Assembly (NCBI GenBank): GCA_949287225.1 | Contig: CASEFP010000003.1 | Location: forward strand, 1-40,052 | Source of the DNA: an uncultured Lentisphaeria bacterium | Lineage (GTDB): Bacteria; Verrucomicrobiota; Lentisphaeria; Victivallales; UBA1829 | Length of the DNA stretch: 40,052 bases | Direction: 5' to 3' | Shown: one piece after another, positions 8,441 through 18,290 of the stretch | Numbering within the stretch: position 1 is the stretch's first letter | How the letters are laid out: each line of letters starts with the position of its first letter | Program-made: the position numbers and the translations under genes | Notes under the pieces: generated by a model | What the model was told of the DNA's origin: nothing | Seen by the model: only the letters and a program-made list of their open reading frames with translations | Databases searched by the model: none

Positions 8441-9297
8441 ATGAACTCTTTGCCCGGACTCTCCATCAGGCGCTTGCGCGCGCTTCCGGCGTCGAGCTGG
8501 CTTCCCCCCGGATTGTTTCCGGAATCGAGGGGCGGCGCGTCGGACGGAGAAGCGGAAACGCGCTCGAGTTCGCCGAATACCGGGACTACCGTCCCGGCGA
8601 CGATCCGCGCCGTCTGGACTGGGGCGTCTATGCGAGAACCGGGCAGCTGACGGTCAAACTGTACAGCGAGGAGGTCGATCCGCGCTGTGATCTTCTGCTG
8701 GATCACTCCGCGTCGATGGCGGCGGGGAGCGAGGAGAAGGCGCCCGCCGCGTTTGCGCTGTGCGCGCTTCTGGCGCTGGCGGCCGTCAACGGCGGATTTT
8801 CGCTCGCCGTCTGGCACGCAGGGGAGACGCTGACAAGGGAACACGTTCCGGGGCATCCCGGAGAGTGGAGCGGAAGCTCCTTTGACGCGGCGCGGAATCC
8901 CGGCGAACTCCTTTCGAAATCCGCGCTCCGTTTCCAGAGCAGGGGGATCCGGATCGTCGTCAGCGATTTTCTCTGGGCGGAGGAGCCGGGAGCGTTTCTG
9001 CGCCGCATCGCCGACGGAGCCATGCGCGTGGTGCTTGTGGAAGTCCTTTCGCGCGAGGATCTTTCGCCGTCCGGAAGCGGGAACGTTTTGCTCCGGGATC
9101 CCGAGAGCGGCGAAGTGCGCGAACTGGAAGTGACGGAAGGGGTGATTTCCCGCTATCGGCAGCGTCTCGAAGCTCACCGCACACTCTGGGAGCGCGCCGC
9201 CGCAGGATACGGGGCGCTCCGGATCAGCGTGTGCGCAGAAGAGCTTCTGGCACGATGGGACTTAAGCGAACTCTTCCGCTGCGGAATCCTCAAATAG
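8437..9297 (+). CDS. DUF58-domain protein
   Basis: 286 residues with the DUF58 core motif: EYRDYRPGDDPRRLDWGVYAR near residues 46-66, followed by a VWA-like strand LLLDHSASM near 86-94. DUF58 proteins are usual neighbours of MoxR ATPases and are thought to be VWA-related scaffold proteins. The metal-site motif reads D-H-S-A-S, which fits the D-x-S-x-S pattern, so metal binding may be kept. No signal peptide or membrane segment is visible, so a cytoplasmic location is likely. A 12-bp gap with AAAGGG separates it from the next gene. Confidence 0.92.
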   Translation: MNELFARTLHQALARASGVELASPRIVSGIEGRRVGRRSGNALEFAEYRDYRPGDDPRRLDWGVYARTGQLTVKLYSEEVDPRCDLLLDHSASMAAGSEEKAPAAFALCALLALAAVNGGFSLAVWHAGETLTREHVPGHPGEWSGSSFDAARNPGELLSKSALRFQSRGIRIVVSDFLWAEEPGAFLRRIADGAMRVVLVEVLSREDLSPSGSGNVLLRDPESGEVRELEVTEGVISRYRQRLEAHRTLWERAAAGYGALRISVCAEELLARWDLSELFRCGILK

Positions 9298-9309
9298 AAA
9301 GGGCGGACG

Positions 9310-11055
9310 ATGACGGGATTGGAGGAAAGCGTGTTTCTCGGCGGACTTGCGGCATTGCCGCTTCTGCTTGCGCTCTATTTCTGGCGCCGCCGCTCGCGTC
9401 CGCGGGAGGTCGGCGCGCTCTTCCTCTGGGACGAGCCTGAAAGTGCCAGCCGGAGCGGGACGCGCTTTGCGCTGCATCTTCCGCCCGCAAGTTTCTTTCT
9501 GGAGGCGCTGATTGTTCTTCTCCTTGTGCTTGCCGCCGCGTCGCCGTTTCTGATGAGGAAGTCCTCATACCCGCCGCTTGCGCTGATCGTCGACGTCTCC
9601 CGTTCCATGGACGCCGCGCCTCCCGGAGGGAAATCCCCCCGGAGGGCAGGGGAGGAGTATGCGGAAAAAATCCTGAAACGCGTCTCCCCGCGCCGGGTGA
9701 TCCGGATTGCCGCTGGCGTGACGCCGCGCCTGATCGCGGACGACAGCGAAGCGTTTCCGTTCGACTCGTTCGGGAAAAGTTCCGCGCGCGCGTCCGATCT
9801 TGCGGGGGCGGTCGCGCTGGCGAGAACTCTTGCGAAACATGCGGAGATTCTGGTCGTCACCGATCATGCGCCGGAGTTCCCGCTTTCTGACAACGTCTCA
9901 TGGTTCTCCGGAGGGAAGGCGCTTGGCAACACGGCTATCGTGAACGTCCGAAGCACGGAGGAAGAGCTTCTTGTCGAGAGCATGAATCTCTCCGGAGAAC
10001 CCCGGCGCGTCCGCCTTGTGCCGGATCCGGGGACACCCGGAGAGTTTTTCACCCTCGCGCCCGGAGAACGGCGCAAAAGCGTGATCCCGCTCTCCTCCGC
10101 CATGCGCGCGAAAGGCGTTTCCGTCCTTCTGGAATGCGATGGCGACCCGCTCCCGGCGGACAACCGCGCCGTTCTTCTTCCGGAAACGCGTCCGCCTCTC
10201 TCATGGCAGATTTCTTCCGCCCTGCCGGAGGAGGCGAAGCGTGATCTCCGGAAGGTTCTCTCCGCCAATCCCGCCTTTTCCGCGGCTCCCTCCAGCGCGC
10301 CGGAGCTCGTTTTTTCTCTTCCCGGAAAGAGGCGCGGCGCAGATAAAAACGCACATTGTCTTTTCTGGCATATCCCGGAACCGGGCAAAGCGGTCGTTAC
10401 AGGCGATCCGCTCTCCGTCCTCGCCGGGGATGAGCTGACGCGCGGACTCTCCGTGCAGGATCTCCGCTGGGGAGCCGATCCCGCGCCTGCACTTCCGGGA
10501 CGCGTTCTGATCCGGCAGGGAAGAAGCGAACTCCTGAGCATCGTCTCCCGCGCGGACGGGAAGCAGGAATTTCATCTGAATCTCGATCCTGCGAAGTCGA
10601 ATCTTGCGCGCCGTCCCTTCTGGCCCGTCTTTTTCTGGAATCTGGCTTCGATCCTCCGGCGGGAACGGCCCGGGACGGAATACGCCAACTACCGCGCGGG
10701 AGCGACGGTCCGCGTCCGCGCCTCCGATCCCGTCCCCGCGCAGATCCGTGTGACACATCCCGGCGGGAAAACCGAAACGCTTCCCCTCGTCCGGCGCTCG
10801 GCGTTTTTCCTTCCGGAAGAGCCCGGCATATACCGGATCGACGCGGGGGAGGGCGCCCGGTGCGAAATCGCCGTGACGAATCCTGACGCCGACGAGTCCG
10901 ATCTGCGTATGGCGAAACCCTTCCGGAAGAGCGCGACTCGTCTTCCGGACGCTTCCAGCTCTCCGCGTCTGCATCTGGCTTTCGCGTTTCTGCTTGCGGC
11001 GCTCGCGCTTCTGATGCTTCACCAGTCGCTTTACGGGAAAGGAAAACGCGCATGA
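9310..11055 (+). CDS. BatA-like membrane protein with VWA-type domain
   Basis: 581 residues. The N-terminus (FLGGLAALPLLLALYFWRRR) is typical of the BatA/aerotolerance N-terminal membrane domain, and a second span lies near residues 58-80. A VWA-like fold follows, with MIDAS motif DVSRSMD near residues 94-100. A long extracytoplasmic region comes next, and a final membrane span (LAFAFLLAALALLMLH) lies near 555-573. Members of this group sit in the envelope and are partners of MoxR. The domain is shorter than a canonical VWA. Overlaps the next gene by ATGA. Confidence 0.82.
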   Translation: MTGLEESVFLGGLAALPLLLALYFWRRRSRPREVGALFLWDEPESASRSGTRFALHLPPASFFLEALIVLLLVLAAASPFLMRKSSYPPLALIVDVSRSMDAAPPGGKSPRRAGEEYAEKILKRVSPRRVIRIAAGVTPRLIADDSEAFPFDSFGKSSARASDLAGAVALARTLAKHAEILVVTDHAPEFPLSDNVSWFSGGKALGNTAIVNVRSTEEELLVESMNLSGEPRRVRLVPDPGTPGEFFTLAPGERRKSVIPLSSAMRAKGVSVLLECDGDPLPADNRAVLLPETRPPLSWQISSALPEEAKRDLRKVLSANPAFSAAPSSAPELVFSLPGKRRGADKNAHCLFWHIPEPGKAVVTGDPLSVLAGDELTRGLSVQDLRWGADPAPALPGRVLIRQGRSELLSIVSRADGKQEFHLNLDPAKSNLARRPFWPVFFWNLASILRRERPGTEYANYRAGATVRVRASDPVPAQIRVTHPGGKTETLPLVRRSAFFLPEEPGIYRIDAGEGARCEIAVTNPDADESDLRMAKPFRKSATRLPDASSSPRLHLAFAFLLAALALLMLHQSLYGKGKRA

Positions 11056-13808
11056 CGATCCAGTATCCGGCCGTGTTTCTGCTGCTTCTGCCGCTTCTGG
11101 CATGGAGTTTTTACCGTTCGTCCGAGGGGAGGGCGCAGAAGATTCTGCGCATTCTCCTGTATCTGCTTCTGGTTTTCGCGCTCAGCGCGCCGCGCATCCG
11201 TCTTCCCGACCGCGCAGGAACGCTGATCGTGCTTGCCGACCGGAGCCGTTCCATGCCGGAAAATGCGGAAGGCGCCGCGCTGGAGGTGATCCGGAATCTG
11301 GAAAAGACGCGGAAAGGGGATTCCCGTCTGGGCGTGGTCTCTTTCGCCGGAGAAGCCGTGATCGAGAAACTTCCCGAGGAAACGCACTTTGACACCTTCC
11401 GGAGTCAGGTCTCCCGCCCGGACGCCTCGAATCTCGCGGAGGGGATGAAGTGCGCGCTTTCCCTGATTCCGGAGAATGCGCCGGGACGGATTCTCCTGCT
11501 CTCGGATGGAAGAATGACCGGCGCGGACGCTTCCACTCTTTTTGCTTCCGCGGCGGCGCGGGGGATCGCCGTGGATTACCGGATGCTCCGGCGGCAGTCC
11601 GTGCATGATCTGGCAGTCACGAGCGTCGACGCGCCGATGACGGGCGCGCCCGGCGAATTCTTCACAATCAGCTGCCGGATTGATTCACCCGAGGCGCAGA
11701 ACGCGCTCTGCCGCATCCGGCGCGGCAATGGCGCATGGCGCGCGGAACGCGTCCAGCTCCGGCGCGGCGTCAATTTCGTCACCTGGCGCGACCGCGCGGA
11801 GTCGCCGGGGACACTGGAATATACGATCTCCGTGACGGGCGAAAATGCCGCGTCCGATGAATTTCCCGAAAACAACACGGCACGCCATCTGATCCGGATC
11901 TCCGGAAGCCGTCCGCTGCTGCTTCTGAGTGAATCGCCCTCCGGCAATCTCTCGCGCGTGCTCGGAGAGGCGGGGATTCCCGTCGTCAGGAAACGCCCGG
12001 CCCCCGCGGAACTCTCCGCCGCGAAACTGGCGGGATATTCCGGCGTGATTCTGGAGAACGTGCCCGCCTCGGAACTCGGGCTTGAGGGGATGCGCGTGCT
12101 CGCCGGAACGGTCCGCTCCGGCGCGCTGGGGCTGATGATGACCGGCGGACGGCAGTCCTTCGCCGTCGGCGGCTACTACCGCTCCCCGCTTGAAGAACTG
12201 CTTCCCGTTTCGATGGAACAGCGCCGGGAGGTCCGGAAAAGCGCGGTCGCCGTCATGGTCGCGCTCGACCGCTCCGGAAGCATGAGCGCACCGGTCGGAA
12301 ACATGACGAAAATGGCGCTGGCGAACCGCGCCACGCTGGAAGTCTGCAAACTGCTGCACCCGAATGACGAATTCGGCGTCATCGCCGTGGACAGTTCGCC
12401 GCATCGCGTGATCCCGCTTGCGCCGCTTTCGGAAATCAGGGGTGCGGACGGGAAAATCCTTTCGATCGAATCCATGGGCGGAGGCATCTACACCTATACC
12501 GCGCTCCATTCGGCAACGGCGATGCTGCTCAAATCCAAAGCGCCGACCTGCCACCTTCTGCTGTTCGCCGACGCCGCCGACGCGGAGGAACCGGGCAGTT
12601 ACCGCTCGCTTCTGGAAAAGACCTCGGCGGCGGGCATCACGGTCAGCGTCGTTGCGCTGGGCACGGAGAGCGATCCCGACGCGGCGTTCCTCAAGGATGT
12701 GGCTCGGCGCGGAAACGGCATCTGCTATTTTTCGGAAAACGCCGATGAACTGCCGCGCATCTTCGCCGAGGACACCTTCGTCATGGTGCGCAACACGTTT
12801 ATCGAGGGCGAAGTTCCGGCGGATTACACGAACGCGGTCCGTTCGCTTTCACGCAAACTGGGAAAATCCACCACCTTCGGCGGCTACAATCTCTGCTATC
12901 TCAGGGAAAACTGTGAAAACCTCCTCTTCAGCCGGGATGAAAATCACGCGCCGCTTGCCGCGATCGGACAGGCAGGGCTTGGGCGGACCGCCGTCCTGAC
13001 CGCTGAAGCCGACGGCGAATACACGGGGCGCTTTGCCGCCGATCCCGACGCGGGAACGCTCCTCGCCGCGCTGGCAAACTGGATGAGGGCGGACGATTCC
13101 GCGCAGGATTTCCTCGTCACGCAGGAGCAGGGCAGGGGGATCTGCCGTGTCGGAATCTCGCTGGATCCGGCGCGGGAACGCGATCCCTGGGCACGCCGCC
13201 CGGAACTTGTCACGATGCTTTTCCGTCCCGGCGAAGAGCCCGTCGAACAGCGCGGCACGTTCGAGTGGATCACGCCCGACCGCATGGAACTCTCCTTCCC
13301 GATGGAGGGGGACGCTCTCTATCTTCCGACGCTTCTGCGCGACGGCGCGCGGCCTCTTGCGCTCGCCCCCGTGCGCCTCTCCTGTTCGCCGGAGTTCCTT
13401 CCGGACAGCGCCGAAGGCGACGCGGGGATTTCGATGGCGGAACTCTGCGCGCTCAGTTGCGGAACGGAACGCTTCCGGAGTGAAAGCGTCTGGAACGATC
13501 TTCCTCCGAAAAAGCGTCTTTTCAATCCCGTTCCGTGGCTTCTCCTTGCCGCACTCCTGCTTTTTCTTGTTGAAATTGCGGAACGGCGCTTCCATTTCTT
13601 CGGGCTTCTTTTCTCCCGCAGGACCGGAAAAAGGGAAAAGAGACCGCGGGAAAAGAGATCGGCTCCTCCGGAGAAAAAACGGAAAAGATCCGAGAAACGC
13701 ACTGCGGAAAAGCTTCCGCCCCCGCCTGATGCCGAGGAATCACGCTCCGCGGTGCCGGAAGCGGAAAACGATCTTGCAGAGGCATTGCGCCGGGCGCGGC
13801 GGCATTGA
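11052..13808 (+). CDS. Large double-VWA membrane protein with GATase-like middle
   Basis: 918 residues. Two N-terminal membrane spans (about 4-20 and 33-50) precede a first VWA domain with DRSRSMPE near residues 63-70. A beta-sandwich-like part follows. Next is a Rossmann-like segment near 290-385 (LLLLSESPSGNLSRVLGEAG ... GLMMTGGRQSFAVGGY) that resembles the class-I glutamine-amidotransferase-like domain found in such proteins; no catalytic Cys is apparent. A second, complete VWA has DRSGSMSAP starting at Asp406. A membrane span near 826-845 is followed by a Lys/Arg/Pro-rich cytoplasmic tail of about 70 residues. It is the last gene of the operon; the next gene is on the opposite strand 6 bp away. 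Confidence 0.88.
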   Translation: MTIQYPAVFLLLLPLLAWSFYRSSEGRAQKILRILLYLLLVFALSAPRIRLPDRAGTLIVLADRSRSMPENAEGAALEVIRNLEKTRKGDSRLGVVSFAGEAVIEKLPEETHFDTFRSQVSRPDASNLAEGMKCALSLIPENAPGRILLLSDGRMTGADASTLFASAAARGIAVDYRMLRRQSVHDLAVTSVDAPMTGAPGEFFTISCRIDSPEAQNALCRIRRGNGAWRAERVQLRRGVNFVTWRDRAESPGTLEYTISVTGENAASDEFPENNTARHLIRISGSRPLLLLSESPSGNLSRVLGEAGIPVVRKRPAPAELSAAKLAGYSGVILENVPASELGLEGMRVLAGTVRSGALGLMMTGGRQSFAVGGYYRSPLEELLPVSMEQRREVRKSAVAVMVALDRSGSMSAPVGNMTKMALANRATLEVCKLLHPNDEFGVIAVDSSPHRVIPLAPLSEIRGADGKILSIESMGGGIYTYTALHSATAMLLKSKAPTCHLLLFADAADAEEPGSYRSLLEKTSAAGITVSVVALGTESDPDAAFLKDVARRGNGICYFSENADELPRIFAEDTFVMVRNTFIEGEVPADYTNAVRSLSRKLGKSTTFGGYNLCYLRENCENLLFSRDENHAPLAAIGQAGLGRTAVLTAEADGEYTGRFAADPDAGTLLAALANWMRADDSAQDFLVTQEQGRGICRVGISLDPARERDPWARRPELVTMLFRPGEEPVEQRGTFEWITPDRMELSFPMEGDALYLPTLLRDGARPLALAPVRLSCSPEFLPDSAEGDAGISMAELCALSCGTERFRSESVWNDLPPKKRLFNPVPWLLLAALLLFLVEIAERRFHFFGLLFSRRTGKREKRPREKRSAPPEKKRKRSEKRTAEKLPPPPDAEESRSAVPEAENDLAEALRRARRH

Positions 13809-13814
13809 CACTCG

Positions 13815-14636
13815 TTATGATTCCGCCGGAGGCGGCATGGTCAGAACGGCCTGCCCCTTGTAAAAGAGATTGATGTCGCGCGATCTGTTCTGCGTTTCCA
13901 GAATGTGTTCCAACACCTGGAGAAGCCGTTTGAGACTGGTTTCGATTCCGGTATCCGGCATGACGACACGGTAGAGTTCATCCGTCCCGATCCGGTTCCT
14001 GTAGCGCACGGCGCAGATCAATGTCTCGCGCCGGGCAATGGAAATGCTCGCGACCCGGATTTCCGGCCATTTCGTCCGGGTGAGTTCAATGAGTTCGACC
14101 GCGCCCTTGAGCGCGCCTGCCTTCATGCCGGGGACAAAATTCTGTTCGTTGCGGAGCCCGATGATGATCGGCAGACTGTAGGAGATGTCCATGCAGCGGC
14201 CCTTCTGCATCAGCACGCATTCCGCGTCCGTCACGTAACGGGCACGCGGACTGTTGATCAATGCAATCGGAATGCGTTCCACAATTCCGATTTCCAGCGT
14301 GTCCGGCAGAATCCTTGTGACCGAGGCATTGGCAATGCTCGGCTCGCGGAGCAGTTTTGCGCGCATGGTCCGGGGATCAAGCGAAAAAAGATTGGTCAGT
14401 CCGGGGCGGAGCTGAAGCATCGAAGTGATCTGATCCTTCTTGTCCGTCCAGAACCCGTTTCTGTTTCCGTTGATCCGCACCTCGGTGAGCGTGAAGCGGG
14501 GATTGCCGGCAAACATGTTCACCGAAACCTTCCAGATAAAAAGCACCGCGCCGGCAAGCAGCAGGAGAATGATTGCAATTGCAAACCAGATGATCCACGA
14601 TTTCTTTTTGAATGACTGAAGGTTCGGTGTTTTCAT
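13815..14636 (-). CDS. ftsQ: FtsQ/DivIB-like cell-division protein
   Basis: 273 residues. A short basic cytoplasmic tail (MKTPNLQSFKKKS) leads into one membrane span (about 14-38), followed by a POTRA-like domain: FTLTEVRINGNRNGFWT ... LFSLDPRTMRAKLLREPSIANASVTRILPDTLEIGIVERIPIALI. The phrase 'ASVTRILPDTLEIGIVERIPIALI' is the hallmark end of POTRA in FtsQ. The rest matches the FtsQ beta domain in length. FtsQ links FtsB/FtsL to the divisome in the periplasm. It follows carB by 16 bp, with GGGAAAGG as ribosome site, and is not in a cell-wall gene cluster here. The assignment rests on architecture and the POTRA motif only. Confidence 0.75.
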   Translation of the reverse strand: MKTPNLQSFKKKSWIIWFAIAIILLLLAGAVLFIWKVSVNMFAGNPRFTLTEVRINGNRNGFWTDKKDQITSMLQLRPGLTNLFSLDPRTMRAKLLREPSIANASVTRILPDTLEIGIVERIPIALINSPRARYVTDAECVLMQKGRCMDISYSLPIIIGLRNEQNFVPGMKAGALKGAVELIELTRTKWPEIRVASISIARRETLICAVRYRNRIGTDELYRVVMPDTGIETSLKRLLQVLEHILETQNRSRDINLFYKGQAVLTMPPPAES

Positions 14637-14652
14637 TGCGCCTTTCCCGGAT

Positions 14653-17600
14653 TCAGATGTCCAGATGCCTGGACTGTCTGTGATATTCCTGTATGCTGCA
14701 TACTTCCATGCGCTCCATCACGCGGAGCGCCTTGAGTCCGTCGATTGCCGCCTGAAGTCCCTTGAGGGTCGTCGTGATCGGCACCCCTTTGATGACCGCA
14801 TGGGCGCGCATGTGGATTTCGTCGATGCGCGGCGTCACGCCGGTGGAAGGAGTGTTGATGATCCACTGGAGCTTGTGCGAATTGATGAAGTCGATCAGAT
14901 TCGGCCGCCCCTCGGAGATCTTGAAGATCGGATTGACCGGGATGCCCGCTTCGCAGAGTTTCGTCGCGGTTCCGCGTGTCGCGTAGATGTTGAAGCCGAG
15001 AGCGACCAGCTCCTTCGCGTAGGGGATGATGTGCTCCTTGTCCATCTCGCGGACGCTGAGAAAAATGTTGCCGCCGTCGGGGAGGGTGTTCCCCGCGCCG
15101 ATCTGCGTCTTGAGATACGCCATGCCGGGATAGAGGTCGATTCCCATCACTTCCCCGGTGGATTTCATTTCCGGGCTGAGCACCACGTCTATTCCCGGGA
15201 AGCGCACGAACGGGAAAACCGCCTCCTTGCTGCAGAAGTGCTCCACCTTGACTTCCCCGGTGAAATGCAGTTCCTTCAGCGTCTTCCCGACCATGACGAG
15301 AGAAGCCAGCTTCGCCAGCGGAACGCCGATGGACTTGCTGACGAACGGCACCGTCCGCGAGGCGCGGGGATTGACTTCGAGCACATAGACTTCCCCTTCG
15401 CGCACGGCGAACTGCACGTTCATCAGACCGCGGACGTGCAGCGCCTCCGCCAGCGCGTAGGTGTCGCGCCGGATCTTCGCAAGGGTCCGGTCGTCCAGCG
15501 AAACCGTCGGAATCATGCACGCCGAGTCTCCCGAGTGAATGCCAGCCAGCTCGACGTGTTCCATGATCGCGCCGATCACGCTCGTTTCCCCGTCGGAAAT
15601 GCAGTCCACATCAAGCTCGGTGGCGTCCTCGAGGAAGCGGTCGATCAGAACCGGGCGCTCCTCGGAGGCCTCGACGGCATCCGTCATGTATCTGCGCAGG
15701 AAGTCCTCGTTGTAGACAATGACCATCGCGCGCCCGCCGAGCACGAAGGAGGGGCGCACCAGAACCGGATAGCCGATCCGCGCGGCGACCTCGACAGCCT
15801 GCTCGATGTTCGTCGCAATGCCGCCGGGCGCCTGTCTAATGTGCAGACGGTCGACGAGCTTGTTGAATTCGTCGCGGTCCTCCGCCGCGTCGATATCGCG
15901 CGGAGAAGTTCCGATGATGTTCACGCCGCAGGCCTGAAGTTTCAATGCGAGCTTCAGCGGGGTCTGCCCGCCGAACTGGACGATGGCGCCGTCGCACTTC
16001 TCGCGTTCATAGATGTGGAGTACATCCTCAAGCGTCAGGGGCTCGAAGTAGAGCTTGTCGCTCGTGTCGTAGTCGGTGGAGACCGTTTCCGGGTTGCTGT
16101 TGACCATGATGGTCTCGTATCCCGCCTTGCGGAGGGCGAACGAGGCGTGGACGCAGCAGTAGTCAAACTCGATCCCCTGTCCGATCCGGTTCGGTCCGCC
16201 GCCGAGAATCATGATCTTCTTCTTTCCGGAGTCGCGAAGCGGTTCATCATAACTGCCGTAGGTGGAGTAATAGTAAGGCGTATAGGCTTCGAACTCGCCC
16301 GCGCAGGTGTCCACAAGGCTGTAAACAGGCATCAGGTTGATTTCCTTTCGCGCCTTGTAGACTTCCGTTTCGTCGCAGTGGAGCAGAAACGCGATCTGCC
16401 GATCGGAATAGCCGAACTCCTTGATCTGGCGGAAGAGCGCCGCATCGTGCTTCAATTGTTCGAGCGAACCAGCCGAAGCAATCTCATCCTCGAACATCGC
16501 CAGCTCATGGAGATGGCGCAGGAACCACTCGTCGATCTTCGTATACTCGTGAACGTCCTCAATCGCCCATCCCCGCTTGAATGCTTCGCGGATGTGGAAA
16601 AGGCGCGCACAGTTCGGACGGATCAGTTCCGCACGGAGCTGACCGTCGCTCAGGGCGGCGTATTTGCCGTCCTTGCCGTCGACGCCGAATCCGGCGCGCC
16701 CGATCTCCAGCGAGCGGAGCGCCTTCTGGAGCGACTGCTTGAAATTGCGCCCGATAGCCATCGTCTCGCCGACGGATTTCATCTGCGTGGAGAGCGTGCT
16801 GTCCGCCGTCGGGAATTTTTCGAAGGCGAAACGCGGAATCTTCGTCACGACATAGTCGATCGAGGGTTCAAAACAGGCCGGAGTCTCCCGCGTGATGTCG
16901 TTCATGATCTCGTCAAGCGTATATCCGACCGCGAGTTTCGCGGCGAACTTCGCAATCGGGAAGCCGGTCGCCTTCGAGGCGAGAGCGGAGGAGCGCGAAA
17001 CGCGCGGATTCATCTCGATGATGACCATGCGCCCGTTTTTCGGATTGAGTCCCCACTGGACATTTGATCCGCCGGTCTCGACGCCGATCGCCCGCATGAC
17101 GGCAAGCGACGCGTCGCGCATCTTCTGATATTCGCGGTCGGTCAGCGTCTGGGATGGGGCCACCGTGATGCTGTCGCCGGTATGAACGCCCATCGGATCG
17201 AGGTTTTCGATCGAGCAGACGATCACCGCATTGTCCTTTCTGTCGCGCATGACTTCGAGCTCGAACTCCTTCCAGCCGAGGAGCGACTCCTCGATCAGGA
17301 CCTCGGAATTCATGCTCGCGTTGAGTCCGCGCGTGACGATGTCGTGGAAGTCCTCGGCGTTGTAGGCGATGCCGCCGCCGGTTCCGCCAAGCGTGAAGCC
17401 GGGACGGATGATCAGCGGATAGGAGCCGATCTCTTCGGCGATTTTGAGCGCCTCCTCCATCGAGTGCGCCGAACCGCTTTTCGGCAGGTCGAGCCCGATC
17501 CTGCGCATGGTCTCCTTGAAGAGTTCGCGGTCCTCGGCGCGGCGGATGACCTCGGCGTCCGCGCCGATCATTTCGACGCGGTAGCGGCTGAGGATGCCGG

Positions 17601-17913
17601 AATCGTGGAGTTCCAGCGCCAGATTGAGCGCGGTCTGTCCGCCGAGGGTTGGCAGAATCGCGTCGGGACGTTCGCGCCTTATGATCTCATGGAGAATATC
17701 CTTGGTGAGCGGTTCGATGTAGGTGCGGTCGGCGAAGTCGGGATCGGTCATGATCGTCGCGGGATTGCTGTTCACGAGGATGACTTCGTAGCCCTCCTCC
17801 TTGAGAGATTTGCACGCCTGCGTCCCGGAGTAGTCGAATTCACAGGCCTGTCCAATGACGATCGGACCCGAGCCGATCAGCATGATCTTCTTGATGTCGT
17901 TTCTTTTTGGCAT
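14653..17913 (-). CDS. carB: Carbamoyl-phosphate synthase large subunit
   Basis: 1086 residues, close to the usual ~1070. The two homologous halves are visible. The first begins [20 protein letters not shown] near residue 8, and the second [21 protein letters not shown] near residue 562. Each carries an ATP-grasp domain ([10 protein letters not shown] and [10 protein letters not shown] loops). The C-terminal MGS-like regulatory domain (about 940-1075) includes [14 protein letters not shown] and INTPSTG. The enzyme makes carbamoyl phosphate from glutamine-derived ammonia, bicarbonate and two ATP, for pyrimidine and arginine synthesis. carA is not adjacent. A hairpin lies in the leader. Confidence 0.98.
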   Translation of the reverse strand: MPKRNDIKKIMLIGSGPIVIGQACEFDYSGTQACKSLKEEGYEVILVNSNPATIMTDPDFADRTYIEPLTKDILHEIIRRERPDAILPTLGGQTALNLALELHDSGILSRYRVEMIGADAEVIRRAEDRELFKETMRRIGLDLPKSGSAHSMEEALKIAEEIGSYPLIIRPGFTLGGTGGGIAYNAEDFHDIVTRGLNASMNSEVLIEESLLGWKEFELEVMRDRKDNAVIVCSIENLDPMGVHTGDSITVAPSQTLTDREYQKMRDASLAVMRAIGVETGGSNVQWGLNPKNGRMVIIEMNPRVSRSSALASKATGFPIAKFAAKLAVGYTLDEIMNDITRETPACFEPSIDYVVTKIPRFAFEKFPTADSTLSTQMKSVGETMAIGRNFKQSLQKALRSLEIGRAGFGVDGKDGKYAALSDGQLRAELIRPNCARLFHIREAFKRGWAIEDVHEYTKIDEWFLRHLHELAMFEDEIASAGSLEQLKHDAALFRQIKEFGYSDRQIAFLLHCDETEVYKARKEINLMPVYSLVDTCAGEFEAYTPYYYSTYGSYDEPLRDSGKKKIMILGGGPNRIGQGIEFDYCCVHASFALRKAGYETIMVNSNPETVSTDYDTSDKLYFEPLTLEDVLHIYEREKCDGAIVQFGGQTPLKLALKLQACGVNIIGTSPRDIDAAEDRDEFNKLVDRLHIRQAPGGIATNIEQAVEVAARIGYPVLVRPSFVLGGRAMVIVYNEDFLRRYMTDAVEASEERPVLIDRFLEDATELDVDCISDGETSVIGAIMEHVELAGIHSGDSACMIPTVSLDDRTLAKIRRDTYALAEALHVRGLMNVQFAVREGEVYVLEVNPRASRTVPFVSKSIGVPLAKLASLVMVGKTLKELHFTGEVKVEHFCSKEAVFPFVRFPGIDVVLSPEMKSTGEVMGIDLYPGMAYLKTQIGAGNTLPDGGNIFLSVREMDKEHIIPYAKELVALGFNIYATRGTATKLCEAGIPVNPIFKISEGRPNLIDFINSHKLQWIINTPSTGVTPRIDEIHMRAHAVIKGVPITTTLKGLQAAIDGLKALRVMERMEVCSIQEYHRQSRHLDI

Positions 17914-17952
17914 TGCGCAAGTTCCAGCTTAGGGGATTTCCGGCAGGAGCGG

Positions 17953-17990
17953 CATTTCTGCGCCATGCCGATGGCTTCCGCACAGAAATG
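17953..17990 (-). promoter_or_regulatory. Hairpin in the carB 5' leader
   Basis: In the minus-strand transcript, CATTTCTGTGC pairs with GCGCAGAAATG (11 bp with one G-U), enclosing 16 bases with a possible inner GCC-ATC-GGC stem. It lies about 40-77 bases upstream of the carB start and inside the roughly 100-base leader expected from the promoter candidate at 18023-18050. No U-run follows, so it is not a simple attenuator. A regulatory or stability role is a guess. Confidence 0.4.
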
Positions 17991-18022
17991 AGAGAGGGCC
18001 GTCCTGCTTTTCAAGAGAGTGT

Positions 18023-18050
18023 ACTATACATTCCTTCGCGTTTTTTTCCA
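18023..18050 (-). promoter_or_regulatory. Candidate carB promoter
   Basis: On the minus strand, TATAGT (18028-18023) is preceded by TGGAAA (18050-18045) with a 16-bp spacer. The -10 box is good and the -35 box is weak. It would give a leader of about 100 bases containing the hairpin at 17953-17990. Confidence 0.35.
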
Positions 18051-18188
18051 CATACAAAAGAAAAAATCCCGGAACTTCCCTTGTGTCCTTCACAGGATCA
18101 GGTCATGCGCCCCAGTGCATAAAAGAATCTTTCATCCCGATTAAGAAAGGGGAGGGGACCATGATCCAGCAAGAAAGCCATGAGGTTG

Positions 18189-18217
18189 TTTCTTTTTCTT
18201 GAACCCTGAAAAAGAAA
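18189..18217. other. Perfect 10-bp hairpin between carB and lacI
   Basis: TTTCTTTTTC pairs exactly with GAAAAAGAAA across a 9-base loop. It lies between two divergent genes, upstream of both promoters, so it does not terminate a known transcript. Little else is seen in the 17914-18250 interval apart from the carB leader. Confidence 0.45.
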
Positions 18218-18252
18218 TCCCGGAAAAAATGCTTTTTTGATGGAATTACCTC

Positions 18253-18280
18253 TTGTTTTTTCAGGATTTTCGAGTATAAT
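18253..18280 (+). promoter_or_regulatory. Promoter of the LacI-type regulator gene
   Basis: TTGTTT (18253-18258), 16-bp spacer, then TATAAT (18275-18280). Transcription would start near 18287, just before the palindromic operator at 18291-18308. Confidence 0.65.
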
Positions 18281-18290
18281 GTAAAAAGAT

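Noticed and set aside
14665..17067. 800-codon plus-strand frame opposite carB
   Set aside because: Antisense shadow of a well-conserved gene; translation has no recognisable motifs.
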